A stretch of DNA of 19,649 bases from an uncultured Veillonella sp. (GTDB taxonomy: Bacteria > Bacillota > Negativicutes > Veillonellales > Veillonellaceae). This document shows, one piece after another, positions 1 through 7,785 of the stretch. The notes beneath the pieces are model-generated. The model did not search any database. It worked only from the letters and a program-made list of their open reading frames with translations, and was not told the origin of the DNA. The stretch is taken from positions 1-19,649 of the forward strand of contig NZ_CAJZFD010000011.1 in assembly GCF_915069625.1 (NCBI RefSeq). The letters are read 5' to 3'. The translations under genes were made by a program, and so were the position numbers. The number at the start of each line of letters is the position of its first letter. Within the stretch, counting starts at the first letter, position 1.

Positions 1-82
1 ATATACCTATACCCTTCTTATATCGTTTACATTGAGTCACATAAGAATACAATTTTTCTCGTAAACGTTCCTGTATGTTCAT
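1..82 (-). CDS. Start of a gene running off the left edge (unknown product)
   Basis: On the minus strand an AAAGGAG ribosome-binding site (92-98) lies 9 bases before an ATG at 82-80. The frame stays open to the window edge, giving 27 codons that begin MNIQERLREKLYSYV and continue with a lysine-rich stretch. A second ATG at 86-84 is in another frame and meets a stop after 19 codons, so the ATG at 82 is preferred. The strong pgi terminator just upstream means this gene probably has its own promoter between about 100 and 159, but I see no convincing -35/-10 pair there. The fragment is too short to assign a family. Confidence 0.6.
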   Translation of the reverse strand, partial: MNIQERLREKLYSYVTQCKRYKKGIGI

Positions 83-159
83 TCATCAGGACTCCTTTCA
101 CATAGTTGAGTTAAAATGTCTATCTAGTATCAGTATGCAACACAAATCTACATAAAAAT

Positions 160-197
160 AGGACACTAATAGTCACCCCCGTGACTATTAGTGTCCT
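160..197 (-). terminator. Terminator after pgi
   Basis: A perfect 17-bp inverted repeat (160-176 and 181-197) with a 4-base loop of C on the plus strand lies 28 bases past the pgi stop codon. Read on the minus strand, the stem is followed by ATTTTTAT, as expected of an intrinsic terminator. It separates pgi from the gene that starts at 82. Confidence 0.9.
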
Positions 198-225
198 TTA
201 CAAATCATATAATTTATGATAACAC

Positions 226-1653
226 TTATTGTTTTTTCATAGCTTGAAGTTTTGGACCAATCAACCGTTTATAAACTTCAACACCAGGTTGATCAAAGGC
301 ATCAACACCAGCTAAAATCGATTCAAAATACACGGCCCAACAATGCATAAACATAATTTCCCCTAAATGGAATGCATTTAATGTTGGTACAGTTATCGTC
401 ATATTAAAGCGATTGTCACTAGATAAAGCCTCTCTATTAGCATCTAATGCAATATTGAGAATATCACAAATGCCTACATTACCAAGTGCTTGCAATCGTT
501 CATATTGACTATGTGTATTAGGCACTACGAGATTATGTTGCCACTCTTTAACCTTAATAAATTGAACGACCTTATTAAGGCGACCTTCTTGATGCTCTTG
601 TACTTGAGCATGCATATCCATAGTTCCTACTGCCGCAACTGGTGTACGACCATAAGGTAAGCATGTATTACTCATCTTACCTAACGATTCGGACAATAGC
701 TGTACATACCAATCAGATAAGGAATGAAGAGCTTCCCCATAAGGCATAAACACCTCAATAATACGACCATAACGTTCGGACGCAATATATTTTAGCAATG
801 CACTTAATAAAGCAGGATTTTTGAAAATATCCTCTTCTTGGCAAGCAGCATCCATTGAAGCTGCACCAGCTAAGAACCCCTCAATATCAAAGCCCACAAG
901 AGCCGCTGTTACAAAACCAACCTCTGTAAACACAGAGAAACGGCCACCTACACCATAAGGAATACTATAGGTTTTCCAATGATTTTCTAGTGCCATAGAA
1001 CGTAGAACTGTAGGATGTTCATCATCAGACGTATCGGTAACAGCTACTACTTCATAATTTATATTCAGATCTTGTAATGCTTTTTCCAAAATCATGAAAT
1101 TAGCCATTGGTTCGATAGTAGAGCCAGACTTAGAGGTGATAACGAGCATCACCTTATAGTCGGGTCCTTTTTTCTGAGCTTGATACTCTAAGGTACGAAT
1201 AAGGCCTGATAAATAATCACCATCCACGTTAAATCCAGCAAAATACATCCGTGGATATCCGTTGCGTTCTTCTGTACTAAGATTATTCCAAAATGCACCA
1301 CATTGAACATCAAAAATAACCTTACTACCCAAATAAGAACCACCAATACCTACAGATACAACTGTATCAATATTATGGCGAGCATAGTCCCTCAATTCAT
1401 AAAGACGTTTTAGCATTGCAGGTGTATTAATACCATCTTCAGAAATATAAGGAAGTTGGTAAAACAATACCGGTTCAGGCAAGCCGTCCTTGGAAACATG
1501 GCCTTCTTCAAAGCCTGTAGAGCGTAAAATATTGGTGTGGCGCCAAACATTTTGTATAGCACGCTCAAAGTTTTTTACGTCTCGTTCTTGTATGCAACTT
1601 TCATTATATATGTTAGCGTAATCTAACTCGAACCCCGATTGTAATCGCAACAT
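226..1653 (-). CDS. pgi: Glucose-6-phosphate isomerase
   Basis: Interconverts glucose-6-phosphate and fructose-6-phosphate in the cytoplasm. The 475-residue protein is close in length to the shorter Gram-positive type rather than the roughly 550-residue E. coli type. Visible family marks are the sugar-phosphate-binding VGIGGSYLGSK near residue 105, the SIS-domain phosphate loop ITSKSGST near 175, the signature PYGVGGRFSVFTEVG near 233-247, and the C-terminal AFDQPGVEVYKRL. The start is set at the ATG at 1653: the site AAGGAG (1661-1666) is 7 bases upstream, whereas the preceding in-frame TTG at 1656 is only 4 away. It has its own extended -10 promoter and its own terminator, so it is probably monocistronic. 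With galU and an epimerase nearby, a gluconeogenic role feeding sugar nucleotides is a reasonable inference. Confidence 0.97.
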   Translation of the reverse strand: MLRLQSGFELDYANIYNESCIQERDVKNFERAIQNVWRHTNILRSTGFEEGHVSKDGLPEPVLFYQLPYISEDGINTPAMLKRLYELRDYARHNIDTVVSVGIGGSYLGSKVIFDVQCGAFWNNLSTEERNGYPRMYFAGFNVDGDYLSGLIRTLEYQAQKKGPDYKVMLVITSKSGSTIEPMANFMILEKALQDLNINYEVVAVTDTSDDEHPTVLRSMALENHWKTYSIPYGVGGRFSVFTEVGFVTAALVGFDIEGFLAGAASMDAACQEEDIFKNPALLSALLKYIASERYGRIIEVFMPYGEALHSLSDWYVQLLSESLGKMSNTCLPYGRTPVAAVGTMDMHAQVQEHQEGRLNKVVQFIKVKEWQHNLVVPNTHSQYERLQALGNVGICDILNIALDANREALSSDNRFNMTITVPTLNAFHLGEIMFMHCWAVYFESILAGVDAFDQPGVEVYKRLIGPKLQAMKKQ

Positions 1654-1696
1654 CAAATATCTCCTTCACTGACATTTTATGTACAATATTCTACTC

Positions 1697-1705
1697 ATTA
1701 TACCA
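1697..1705 (-). promoter_or_regulatory. Extended -10 promoter of pgi
   Basis: The minus strand reads TATGGTATAATGAG: a perfect TATAAT (1697-1702) preceded by TG with one base between, the extended -10 form. No clear TTGACA lies 16-18 bases upstream, which is tolerated by extended -10 promoters. Predicted transcription would begin near 1690, leaving a leader of about 37 bases before the pgi ATG. Confidence 0.7.
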
Positions 1706-1737
1706 TAAAACAATGAATAAAATATTAGTTTATGCAA

Positions 1738-2016
1738 TCAATTCACCCACAAACCATAACCAAACCCCACTGCATAAACAGACCATAACAATGCAATAGG
1801 GATAGCTAGTTTAAACTTAAGCTTTAAAGTCTTATGACGCCAAATAACCATGCCCAATAGCGCACCAAGGCCGCCAAAGGCAAATGCTAAAAATAATAAT
1901 GTGAACTCTGAAATCCGATTATACCCCTTAATAGCACATAGCTTATCATATCCATACATGCTAAATACAATTAGATTCCATAGCCCTACAGTAACCCAGA
2001 ATTGTGTATCACTCAT
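1738..2016 (-). CDS. DUF1294 family small membrane protein
   Basis: A 92-residue protein with three hydrophobic segments at about 7-25, 36-57 and 68-90. Between and after the first two lie the family's conserved residues: YDK near 23-25, RISE near 34, GGLGALLGM near 48-56 and RHKT near 60-63, matching the DUF1294 pattern (DK, RxxE, GGxxGAxxGM, RHKTxK). No biochemical function is established for the family. It starts 20 bases after the epimerase stop and is probably the last gene of the ybaK-rnhA-epimerase transcript. The ribosome-binding site is weak: only TAAGG about 9 bases upstream, with GGGGA almost touching the ATG. The next gene, pgi, has its own promoter. Confidence 0.88.
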   Translation of the reverse strand: MSDTQFWVTVGLWNLIVFSMYGYDKLCAIKGYNRISEFTLLFLAFAFGGLGALLGMVIWRHKTLKLKFKLAIPIALLWSVYAVGFGYGLWVN

Positions 2017-2036
2017 GTCCCCAAACCTTATATACC

Positions 2037-2960
2037 TTACTTATGATGAGCTTTAAAATATTCTAATGTTTTTTGTAAGCCTTCATCTAATGTTGTTGAA
2101 GCTACAAATCCAAAATCACGTTCTGCCTTTGCATTACTTAAACGTGAATGTTTGATATCCCCTATGCGTTCGTCTTCATAATGAACCATAAAATCAGCAC
2201 CACTAATAGATCTGAATCGTGTAATCAACTCATTAACAGATGTTCCCGTATTGGTAGACACGTTATAAATACCTGTACAGCTAGTATTGCCCATAGCCTT
2301 AATATTAGCTTCTACCACATCTTCTACATAAATGAAGTCTCTTGTTTGTTCCCCATCACCATATACGGTTAAAGGCTTACCTTCAACGATTAAACGATTG
2401 AAAATACTAATAACGCCACCTTCACCACCATCACCTTGACGTGGACCATATACATTGGCATATCTAAAGCATACTGTATTTAACCCGAAAGCTTCACGAT
2501 AGATACGTAAATACCCTTCTGCAGTAAGCTTAGTCAAACCATAGAAGGATGATGGCATACCACTTAGTTCTTCTGTCAATGGTAATACTGCTAAGTCCCC
2601 ATACACAGCAGCCGAAGAAGGCATTAAGAATTGTTCAACTTTCACCTTACGACAGGCATCAAGTACATTAATAAGCCCTAACAAATTAACATCACAGTCA
2701 TAACTTGGATTCTCCATAGAGGATTGAACCATAGTTTGAGCAGCCTCATGAAATACAATAGAGGGCTTAAACTCTTCAAAAACAGATAATAATTTTGGAT
2801 CTCGTACATCCATCTCAATAAATTGAGCAGAATCATGTACAAAAGAACGCATACCTGTAGATAAATTATCTATAACGAGCACATTGTGCCCCAATTCAAT
2901 TAATCGATCAACGAGATGGGAACCAATAAAACCGGCTCCACCTGTAACACATATATTCAT
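2037..2960 (-). CDS. GalE-like NAD-dependent nucleotide-sugar epimerase
   Basis: A 307-residue extended short-chain dehydrogenase of the UDP-glucose 4-epimerase group. The Rossmann NAD loop GGAGFIG is at 7-13 and the adenosine-binding acidic DNLSTG at 31-36. The catalytic set is PSSAAVYG (114-121) with Y140 and K144 of the YxxxK motif, and YANVYGPRQ (167-175) lies in the substrate region. It probably epimerises a UDP-hexose in the cytoplasm; the exact substrate (glucose, N-acetylhexosamine or a uronic acid) cannot be read from sequence. It is shorter than E. coli GalE (about 338 residues), and resembles the shorter epimerases common in surface-polysaccharide gene sets. A strong AAAGGAGG site sits 5 bases before the ATG. 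It lies 22 bases after rnhA, in the same transcript. Confidence 0.9.
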   Translation of the reverse strand: MNICVTGGAGFIGSHLVDRLIELGHNVLVIDNLSTGMRSFVHDSAQFIEMDVRDPKLLSVFEEFKPSIVFHEAAQTMVQSSMENPSYDCDVNLLGLINVLDACRKVKVEQFLMPSSAAVYGDLAVLPLTEELSGMPSSFYGLTKLTAEGYLRIYREAFGLNTVCFRYANVYGPRQGDGGEGGVISIFNRLIVEGKPLTVYGDGEQTRDFIYVEDVVEANIKAMGNTSCTGIYNVSTNTGTSVNELITRFRSISGADFMVHYEDERIGDIKHSRLSNAKAERDFGFVASTTLDEGLQKTLEYFKAHHK

Positions 2961-2982
2961 AACACCCTCCTTTCTGAGAAAG

Positions 2983-3708
2983 TTAAATTCCCGCGCCTTG
3001 TTTGGCTAGTACATCAGCCATTTCATTATATGTATCACCCGTATGAGCAGCTACCTTGTGAAAGTGTACGCGCACACGGTCTTTTATAGAGTCATAAAAC
3101 GCAGCATAAAATTGAGTCAGTGCATTATTGCGTTTCCATCGTTTAGTAGCCCACATTTCAATCCCCATATAATCATAATATAGGGAACATTCTGGAATAC
3201 CATGATCAACGGCATATTTCATAACATACATAGCAGCTAGTAGCTCACCAGCTACATTCCAAAATGATGTATATCGTTCATCATTAGAAGGAAATGAAAA
3301 AGTCTTCTTAGACCCATTCAAGAAGATAACGCCACCAGCACCAACTGTATTGGTACCTTTATTATAACTACCATCAATATAAGCAATAATATGGTCGGCC
3401 TTAGTAAAATCTGGTTTCACCACATTTGGAGATACCTTATTTTGAACTTTAGAACTAAATCCTATAGGTCTAGAATTCATAGATTTAGACTTAACTGCTT
3501 GTGGCGATTTAGGTTCGCTCCGTTTAGCACTCATAAAATCACTCAAGGATAATCCTGAATCATCTACAAAGGCACGTGCTTCTGCTTCTGTAGAGAAAGA
3601 TTTGTAGATAGCACCGCCAAAACCCTTTACCTGTTTCTCACAGTCAGCCCAGGTAGTATAAACTCCTGGTACACGGCCTTGACGAACTGCATAAAACTTC
3701 TTTGCCAT
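2983..3708 (-). CDS. rnhA: Ribonuclease H with N-terminal viroplasmin domain
   Basis: Cleaves the RNA strand of RNA-DNA hybrids. Residues 3-50 form a viroplasmin/caulimovirus VI-like domain (KKFYAVRQGRVPGVYTTW, then GGAIYKSFSTEAEARAF), the hybrid-binding module found in eukaryotic RNase H1 and in many Firmicutes. A linker of about 55 residues rich in Ser, Lys and Pro follows. The RNase H fold then runs from about 105, with all four metal-binding acids visible: D112 (AYIDGS), E155 (VAGELLAA), D179 (YYDYMG) and D232 (EMADVLA). H222 supplies the usual catalytic-loop histidine. The length of 241 is normal for this two-domain type. An AGAGG site precedes the ATG. The gene starts 9 bases after ybaK and is probably co-transcribed with it. 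Confidence 0.94.
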   Translation of the reverse strand: MAKKFYAVRQGRVPGVYTTWADCEKQVKGFGGAIYKSFSTEAEARAFVDDSGLSLSDFMSAKRSEPKSPQAVKSKSMNSRPIGFSSKVQNKVSPNVVKPDFTKADHIIAYIDGSYNKGTNTVGAGGVIFLNGSKKTFSFPSNDERYTSFWNVAGELLAAMYVMKYAVDHGIPECSLYYDYMGIEMWATKRWKRNNALTQFYAAFYDSIKDRVRVHFHKVAAHTGDTYNEMADVLAKQGAGI

Positions 3709-3717
3709 ACGTACCTC

Positions 3718-4209
3718 TTAATGATCCATTGTAAGTACTACAAATTCAGCATTTACAACAGAGGCCAAATCCTTTGGATTTACCTTCATCTGCATGCCTC
3801 GTAGACCAGCGCTTACATATACAAACTCTTGAGGTTCCATTGTGGCATCAAAATAGGTAGGAAACGATTTTTTCATCCCCACTGGAGAACATCCGCCCCG
3901 TAAGTATCCGGTAATACCTAGTAAGTCCTTAACATGAACCAGTTCTACAGACTTATTATGACTGACACGAGCCGCTTGTTTCATATCTAGCTCTTCAGCC
4001 ACTGGAATACAGAATACTACAAACCCTGTTTTATCGCCCTTACCAACTAGTGTTTTAAAGACTTGTTTTTCATCGAGTCCTAAAGCTTCTACTACATGAA
4101 GGCCTGCAGCACGCTCTTCAGACCACTCATATTCGCTAATACTATAAGGTATCTTATGAGTATCTAAAATACGTAATGCATTTGTTTTTTTATGTTTCTC
4201 TTTACCCAC
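3718..4209 (-). CDS. ybaK: Cys-tRNA(Pro)/Cys-tRNA(Cys) deacylase, YbaK/EbsC family
   Basis: Trans-editing enzyme that hydrolyses Cys wrongly attached to tRNA(Pro). The 163-residue protein has the conserved lysine in EKQVFKTLVGKGD (K52 from this start) and the loop GYLRGGCSPVGMKK, both characteristic of YbaK, and is close to the 159 residues of E. coli YbaK. An ATG at 4221 would add four residues (MEVI), but its bases themselves form the ribosome-binding site: GGAGG lies 5 bases before a GTG at 4209. I therefore choose GTG as the start. It appears to head a transcript continuing into rnhA, the epimerase and the DUF1294 gene. Confidence 0.93.
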   Translation of the reverse strand: MGKEKHKKTNALRILDTHKIPYSISEYEWSEERAAGLHVVEALGLDEKQVFKTLVGKGDKTGFVVFCIPVAEELDMKQAARVSHNKSVELVHVKDLLGITGYLRGGCSPVGMKKSFPTYFDATMEPQEFVYVSAGLRGMQMKVNPKDLASVVNAEFVVLTMDH

Positions 4210-4245
4210 TATAACCTCCATATACTAGCATAACAAATAAATTTA

Positions 4246-4254
4246 ATCATACCA
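4246..4254 (-). promoter_or_regulatory. Probable extended -10 promoter for the ybaK-rnhA-epimerase operon
   Basis: The minus strand reads TATGGTATGATT, with TATGAT at 4246-4251 preceded by TG and one base. It closely matches the pgi promoter core TATGGTATAAT. The -35 region is poor (TTATCG at 17-base spacing). A leader of about 30 bases to the GTG of ybaK would result. Confidence 0.5.
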
Positions 4255-4289
4255 TAATATATTTCTATCGATAAATATATTTTTCATTA

Positions 4290-5288
4290 CTATTTATTTA
4301 CGATTTTATTAATATTTTTTAGTTCAATACGCAAGGTTCCATCATCATTAGTTTTGATTTCAATGAACTCGCGATTTTTCATATACTCTACAGGAAAAGA
4401 AATTTCAATGCCCGTATCGGTTTTAATCTTATGATGTTCACCAACCTTCGTAGCAAACTCTCGATTAACAGGTAGAGGCCTCATCATATCAGCATCAGCT
4501 AATTCTTTCTTAGCCGCCTCTTGTTGAACAGGATTGGCTTTAAATACCTCTTCCACAATGCGAACAGGATCTACTGTATCAGATACTTCTGCATTTTTCG
4601 CAATCATAGACTTTGCAATCGTCAATTCAACGACACCATCTGACTCATGGGCTTGAGCCACCTTATCTACAATAGCTTTTACCTTTTTCACTGTATCTCG
4701 GGAGGACTGATTAGTACCTAATTGTAATACCTTATCGGCTAAAATATAGGATACTTCACCATCAAATTCACCTTTAGGTTCAAAAATGCGAACACTAAAA
4801 TCAAGTAGATTAATAGATGCAAAAGCTCGCAATTTCTGTGATGGCATCGGCAACACAGCCTTATGAGAAACAAGTTCTGTGGCTAAGCTGCCATCATCTT
4901 CACTAAATAGTTGATGTGTAAAAGCATCATGAGCTTGGCACAAAAGAATACAAATATAAGTCGTATCTGTAACAGCTTCACAAATAATCGTATCGATAAC
5001 TACGGAGTCCGTTGCTTGTTTCATATAGGTAAACAAGCTTTCACCTAAATTCTTAGATAAATCTATAAACTTGAGGTCTCCCTTTTTATATTCCACCAGC
5101 TGTTTACCAAATGGACTTGCATCATGTAAGGTACCTGTTCTAGCGCCTGGATCTTTGAAAGCCTTAGCTACATGATTAGCAATATAATCTTGTATAGCTT
5201 GATCGCCAACCTTTAGTTCATGTTCAGAATATACGGCTAAAGAGGACGTAAAGTCAAAAATCTCTAGCGCAGCCTTATTAATCTGCAT
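4290..5288 (-). CDS. Nucleoid-associated protein of the 37-kDa (NdpA/YejK-like) family
   Basis: A 332-residue cytoplasmic protein with no signal peptide or membrane segment. It resembles the 37-kDa nucleoid-associated family in overall length and layout: an N-terminal part with HVAKAFKDPGARTGTLHD, a central LRAFASINLLDFSVRIFEPKGE, and a C-terminal DTGIEISFPVEYMKN followed by a charged strand. Members bind the nucleoid in proteobacteria; a specific role here is unknown. AAGGAGG lies 4 bases before the ATG. It starts 27 bases after the acyl-CoA ligase stop with no terminator between, so it is probably the last gene of the bioY operon transcript, although its function has no obvious link to acyl-CoA chemistry. 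I am fairly sure of the family and unsure of the role. Confidence 0.75.
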   Translation of the reverse strand: MQINKAALEIFDFTSSLAVYSEHELKVGDQAIQDYIANHVAKAFKDPGARTGTLHDASPFGKQLVEYKKGDLKFIDLSKNLGESLFTYMKQATDSVVIDTIICEAVTDTTYICILLCQAHDAFTHQLFSEDDGSLATELVSHKAVLPMPSQKLRAFASINLLDFSVRIFEPKGEFDGEVSYILADKVLQLGTNQSSRDTVKKVKAIVDKVAQAHESDGVVELTIAKSMIAKNAEVSDTVDPVRIVEEVFKANPVQQEAAKKELADADMMRPLPVNREFATKVGEHHKIKTDTGIEISFPVEYMKNREFIEIKTNDDGTLRIELKNINKIVNK

Positions 5289-5315
5289 GATGCCTCCTTT
5301 TTATAGAAAAAACGA

Positions 5316-6611
5316 TTACCCTTTATTATACCACTCTTTTAGCTTTCGTTTATCAACTTTTGAACATTCTGTAAGGGGTAACATAGGAATCTGTAACATT
5401 GTTTTTGGCCACTCTACAGAAGGTCTTTCATGATGAATCCGTTCTATAATTTCACTTAATTCAGCATTATCCTCTAATACTACATAAGCAACAAAATCTT
5501 CCCCGCGTATATCATCATTAATCGTAATAACAGCGACTTCAGAAACGCCCTGTAAGGATTGTAAATACGATTCCATTTCAGGAATAGAAATTTTATATCC
5601 CCCTTTATTGATGACATCACCTTGTCGTCCGCTAAACATAAGGTATCCATCTTTATCAATATAGCCACAATCATTTACAGTATAAGTATCCGGAATCCCT
5701 TCAATATGAAATTTTGTCGTTACATAAATAACATCATCAGCCTCTGTAATTTTAACAGATGGAAACGGTCTTCCCACAGTACCTTCTCTATCTAACCACT
5801 CTTTACCTGTACAATAGGTTATATAGTTAAGCTCAGATGCACCATAATAGAGAATAAACTCCATGTTTGGACATATTAGTTCTAGCTGTTTCATCAACTG
5901 TCGATCCAATACTTGAGATCCTGCGATGATATAGTTAATAGAGTCTAGTTTACTTTTGCAATGACGTACTAATAATCGTAATTTTGTAGGTAATGCATAT
6001 ATATGGTCCACATGATATTTCTTAATAAGCTGTATCCATCGATTTGGACGTAATGTACTCGTTGTAATCACTGTTCCACCAGCCCACAGCACACCGATAA
6101 CCATATTACTAACACCGGTGAAACTAAAGCTTCCATGTAAGAATATTTTTGTATCTTTGTTTATATGAAAAATATCATTTTGGATATCAAAGAACTCTCT
6201 CCACGAGCTCTCACTACGCCACAAAGGTTTTGGACGCCCAGTAGTTCCAGACGTAAGTACACCAAAATCAGCTAAAGGTGCTACCCCTTTATATGCTATA
6301 ATACGAGCCAATTCCTCTACATACTCTGTATCCATCTCGTTATGGCATACCATAGGAATATAACCTGTATACAATGCCCCCAACCACTGTACAAGTTGTT
6401 CCACAAATGATTGACTCTGAATTAAAGCAACTATATATTTCGGTGATTCTTTAGTTTGAGCAACATTTACTATACGACTAGTATCATTAATATCTATGGA
6501 TAAAATAGCATCATACAAACCACCATATGTATACTTTTTATCATCTATAATTAGAGCAATCTTGTGAGGATCTAATTCTTTATATTGTCGTAAACGTTCA
6601 ATAATTGTCAT
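5316..6611 (-). CDS. AMP-forming acyl-CoA ligase (ANL superfamily), bioY-linked
   Basis: Predicted to activate a carboxylic acid with ATP and transfer it to CoA. At 431 residues it is about 80-100 shorter than typical family members. The core motifs are present: phosphate loop LTSGTTGRPK at 119-128, YYGASE at 255-260, the ribose-binding aspartate D314 in NDCGY, hinge GRQGDVINKGGYKIS at 328-342, and a C-terminal SKVDKRK with K418 as the likely adenylation lysine (the usual preceding glycine is serine). The ATG follows the thiolase stop codon by one base, so the two are probably translationally coupled. Bacillus subtilis has a comparable set, yhfU (bioY-type), yhfT (acyl-CoA ligase) and yhfS (thiolase), which comparative work placed under biotin control. 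The substrate here is unknown; a fatty acid or pimelate-like acid is an inference. Confidence 0.85.
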   Translation of the reverse strand: MTIIERLRQYKELDPHKIALIIDDKKYTYGGLYDAILSIDINDTSRIVNVAQTKESPKYIVALIQSQSFVEQLVQWLGALYTGYIPMVCHNEMDTEYVEELARIIAYKGVAPLADFGVLTSGTTGRPKPLWRSESSWREFFDIQNDIFHINKDTKIFLHGSFSFTGVSNMVIGVLWAGGTVITTSTLRPNRWIQLIKKYHVDHIYALPTKLRLLVRHCKSKLDSINYIIAGSQVLDRQLMKQLELICPNMEFILYYGASELNYITYCTGKEWLDREGTVGRPFPSVKITEADDVIYVTTKFHIEGIPDTYTVNDCGYIDKDGYLMFSGRQGDVINKGGYKISIPEMESYLQSLQGVSEVAVITINDDIRGEDFVAYVVLEDNAELSEIIERIHHERPSVEWPKTMLQIPMLPLTECSKVDKRKLKEWYNKG

Positions 6612-6612
6612 T

Positions 6613-7719
6613 TTACATTCGTTCCATAATTAAGGCAGTTCCTGTACCGCCTGCGCCGGCAATAGCACACAAACCGTATCGACCATTACAGGATTCTAAA
6701 GCAGCCATGCAATGAAGAGCTAAAATAGCCCCAGAGCAACCATAAGGATGTCCATAGGCTAATGCACCACCAAGCATATTATATTTCCCCATATGATCAG
6801 GGTAGGACTTCTCAAAGAGAGCATCAATAATGGCAAAGGCTTCATTCCATTCCACCACGTCCATATCATCCATAGTTAAATCTGTCTGTTTTAAAATAGC
6901 TTTAGTACTTTCAAGAGCACCTTCTGGACTAAACTGAGGATTTCCAGCCCAAGGCATGATACTATGAATTCTAAATGGCCCTTTTTCATTAGATACATAT
7001 ACAAAAGCCGCGCCATCATGAGTTAAACAAGCATTGCCTGCATTTGTAATGGAATTAGGTCCTAATAAAGGCTTCATACGTGATAATAGTTTCTCATTCA
7101 TCTTAGGGCGAATACATTCATCTACACATGCTTTTCCATCGATGGTAATAGGCATAATGTAAGATTTCAAATGCGGATTATTTAAAGCTTCAGAAGCGCG
7201 TTTGTGACTACCAATAATATAGGGATATAAATCTTCCTTGAGTACATTATGTTTTTGAATCGTCCTCTCTGCCCCTTCTAACATAGCTAGAGGAGAACAA
7301 TCGTTAGGGCTAAACTGAGCAACCTTATATAGGCCTTCACGATTATCACCAGCTGCATACATCCTATCGGGCTGTAATGAAGAACTTTCAATACCACCAG
7401 CAATAGCCGAATCCATAACACCTGATGCAATATGTGTATAGGCCATCTCAATACTCATCAAGGCTGATGCACATTGCATATCTACGGTAATCGCAGGAAC
7501 AGAATTCGGTAAATTAGTCATGAGCCCCATAAGGCGACCAATATTCCCACCTGTACCAACTGCATTACCACAAAAGATCCCATCCACTTGTGAAATATCA
7601 TAACGATTGATTAATTCATTAATGAGTTGAGCTCCTAACATTTCAGGTCTCATATTTCTATATTGTCCATTTAATACGCCTATAGGTATTCTAAGCCCAC
7701 CATGAATATATACTGACAT
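6613..7719 (-). CDS. Thiolase-fold acyltransferase, altered catalytic triad, bioY-linked
   Basis: Thiolase homologue of 368 residues. The nucleophilic cysteine C83 is in VDMQCASALMS, N292 is in WNEAFA, and H324 is in YGHPYGCSGA. The second catalytic cysteine, which in typical thiolases lies 30 residues after the GHP histidine in a CIGGG loop, is replaced by A354 within IAGAGGTG; the nearest cysteine is C351. It may therefore perform acyl transfer, hydrolysis or a one-way condensation rather than ordinary reversible thiolysis. The start is the ATG at 7719, with AGGAG 5 bases upstream, and the protein then begins MSVYIHGGLRIPIG as thiolases do. An in-frame ATG at 7776 would have to be translated through a terminator hairpin and is rejected. 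It lies between bioY and the ligase. Confidence 0.88.
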   Translation of the reverse strand: MSVYIHGGLRIPIGVLNGQYRNMRPEMLGAQLINELINRYDISQVDGIFCGNAVGTGGNIGRLMGLMTNLPNSVPAITVDMQCASALMSIEMAYTHIASGVMDSAIAGGIESSSLQPDRMYAAGDNREGLYKVAQFSPNDCSPLAMLEGAERTIQKHNVLKEDLYPYIIGSHKRASEALNNPHLKSYIMPITIDGKACVDECIRPKMNEKLLSRMKPLLGPNSITNAGNACLTHDGAAFVYVSNEKGPFRIHSIMPWAGNPQFSPEGALESTKAILKQTDLTMDDMDVVEWNEAFAIIDALFEKSYPDHMGKYNMLGGALAYGHPYGCSGAILALHCMAALESCNGRYGLCAIAGAGGTGTALIMERM

Positions 7720-7743
7720 ATTAGCTCCTATAAGAAAATGCAG

Positions 7744-7773
7744 AAAAGAGGCATCCCAAGGAATGCCTCTTTT
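7744..7773 (-). terminator. Intercistronic terminator or attenuator between bioY and the thiolase
   Basis: A perfect 11-bp inverted repeat (7744-7754 and 7763-7773) with an 8-base loop, 12 bases past the bioY stop. On the minus strand the stem ends in TTTT, then CTGCATTTTC. Only 24 bases separate it from the thiolase ATG, too few for a separate downstream promoter, so the downstream genes depend on read-through or on a promoter inside bioY. Confidence 0.75.
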
Positions 7774-7785
7774 CATTATTACATT

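Noticed and set aside
2966..2980. Small palindrome CTTTCTCAGAAAG next to the epimerase ribosome-binding site as a translational control hairpin
   Set aside because: It can form only a 5-bp stem with a 3-base loop and leaves the AGGAGG site largely free.
4256..4281. AT-only hairpin between the nucleoid protein gene and ybaK (9-bp arms, 8-base loop) as a terminator
   Set aside because: The stem has no G or C pairs and no T-run follows on the minus strand; it overlaps the weak upstream region of the ybaK promoter.
7720..7776. A 19-residue N-terminal extension of the thiolase (start MKRGIPW at 7776)
   Set aside because: The extension is encoded by the terminator hairpin, has no good ribosome-binding site, and the ATG at 7719 has AGGAG and the normal thiolase N-terminus.
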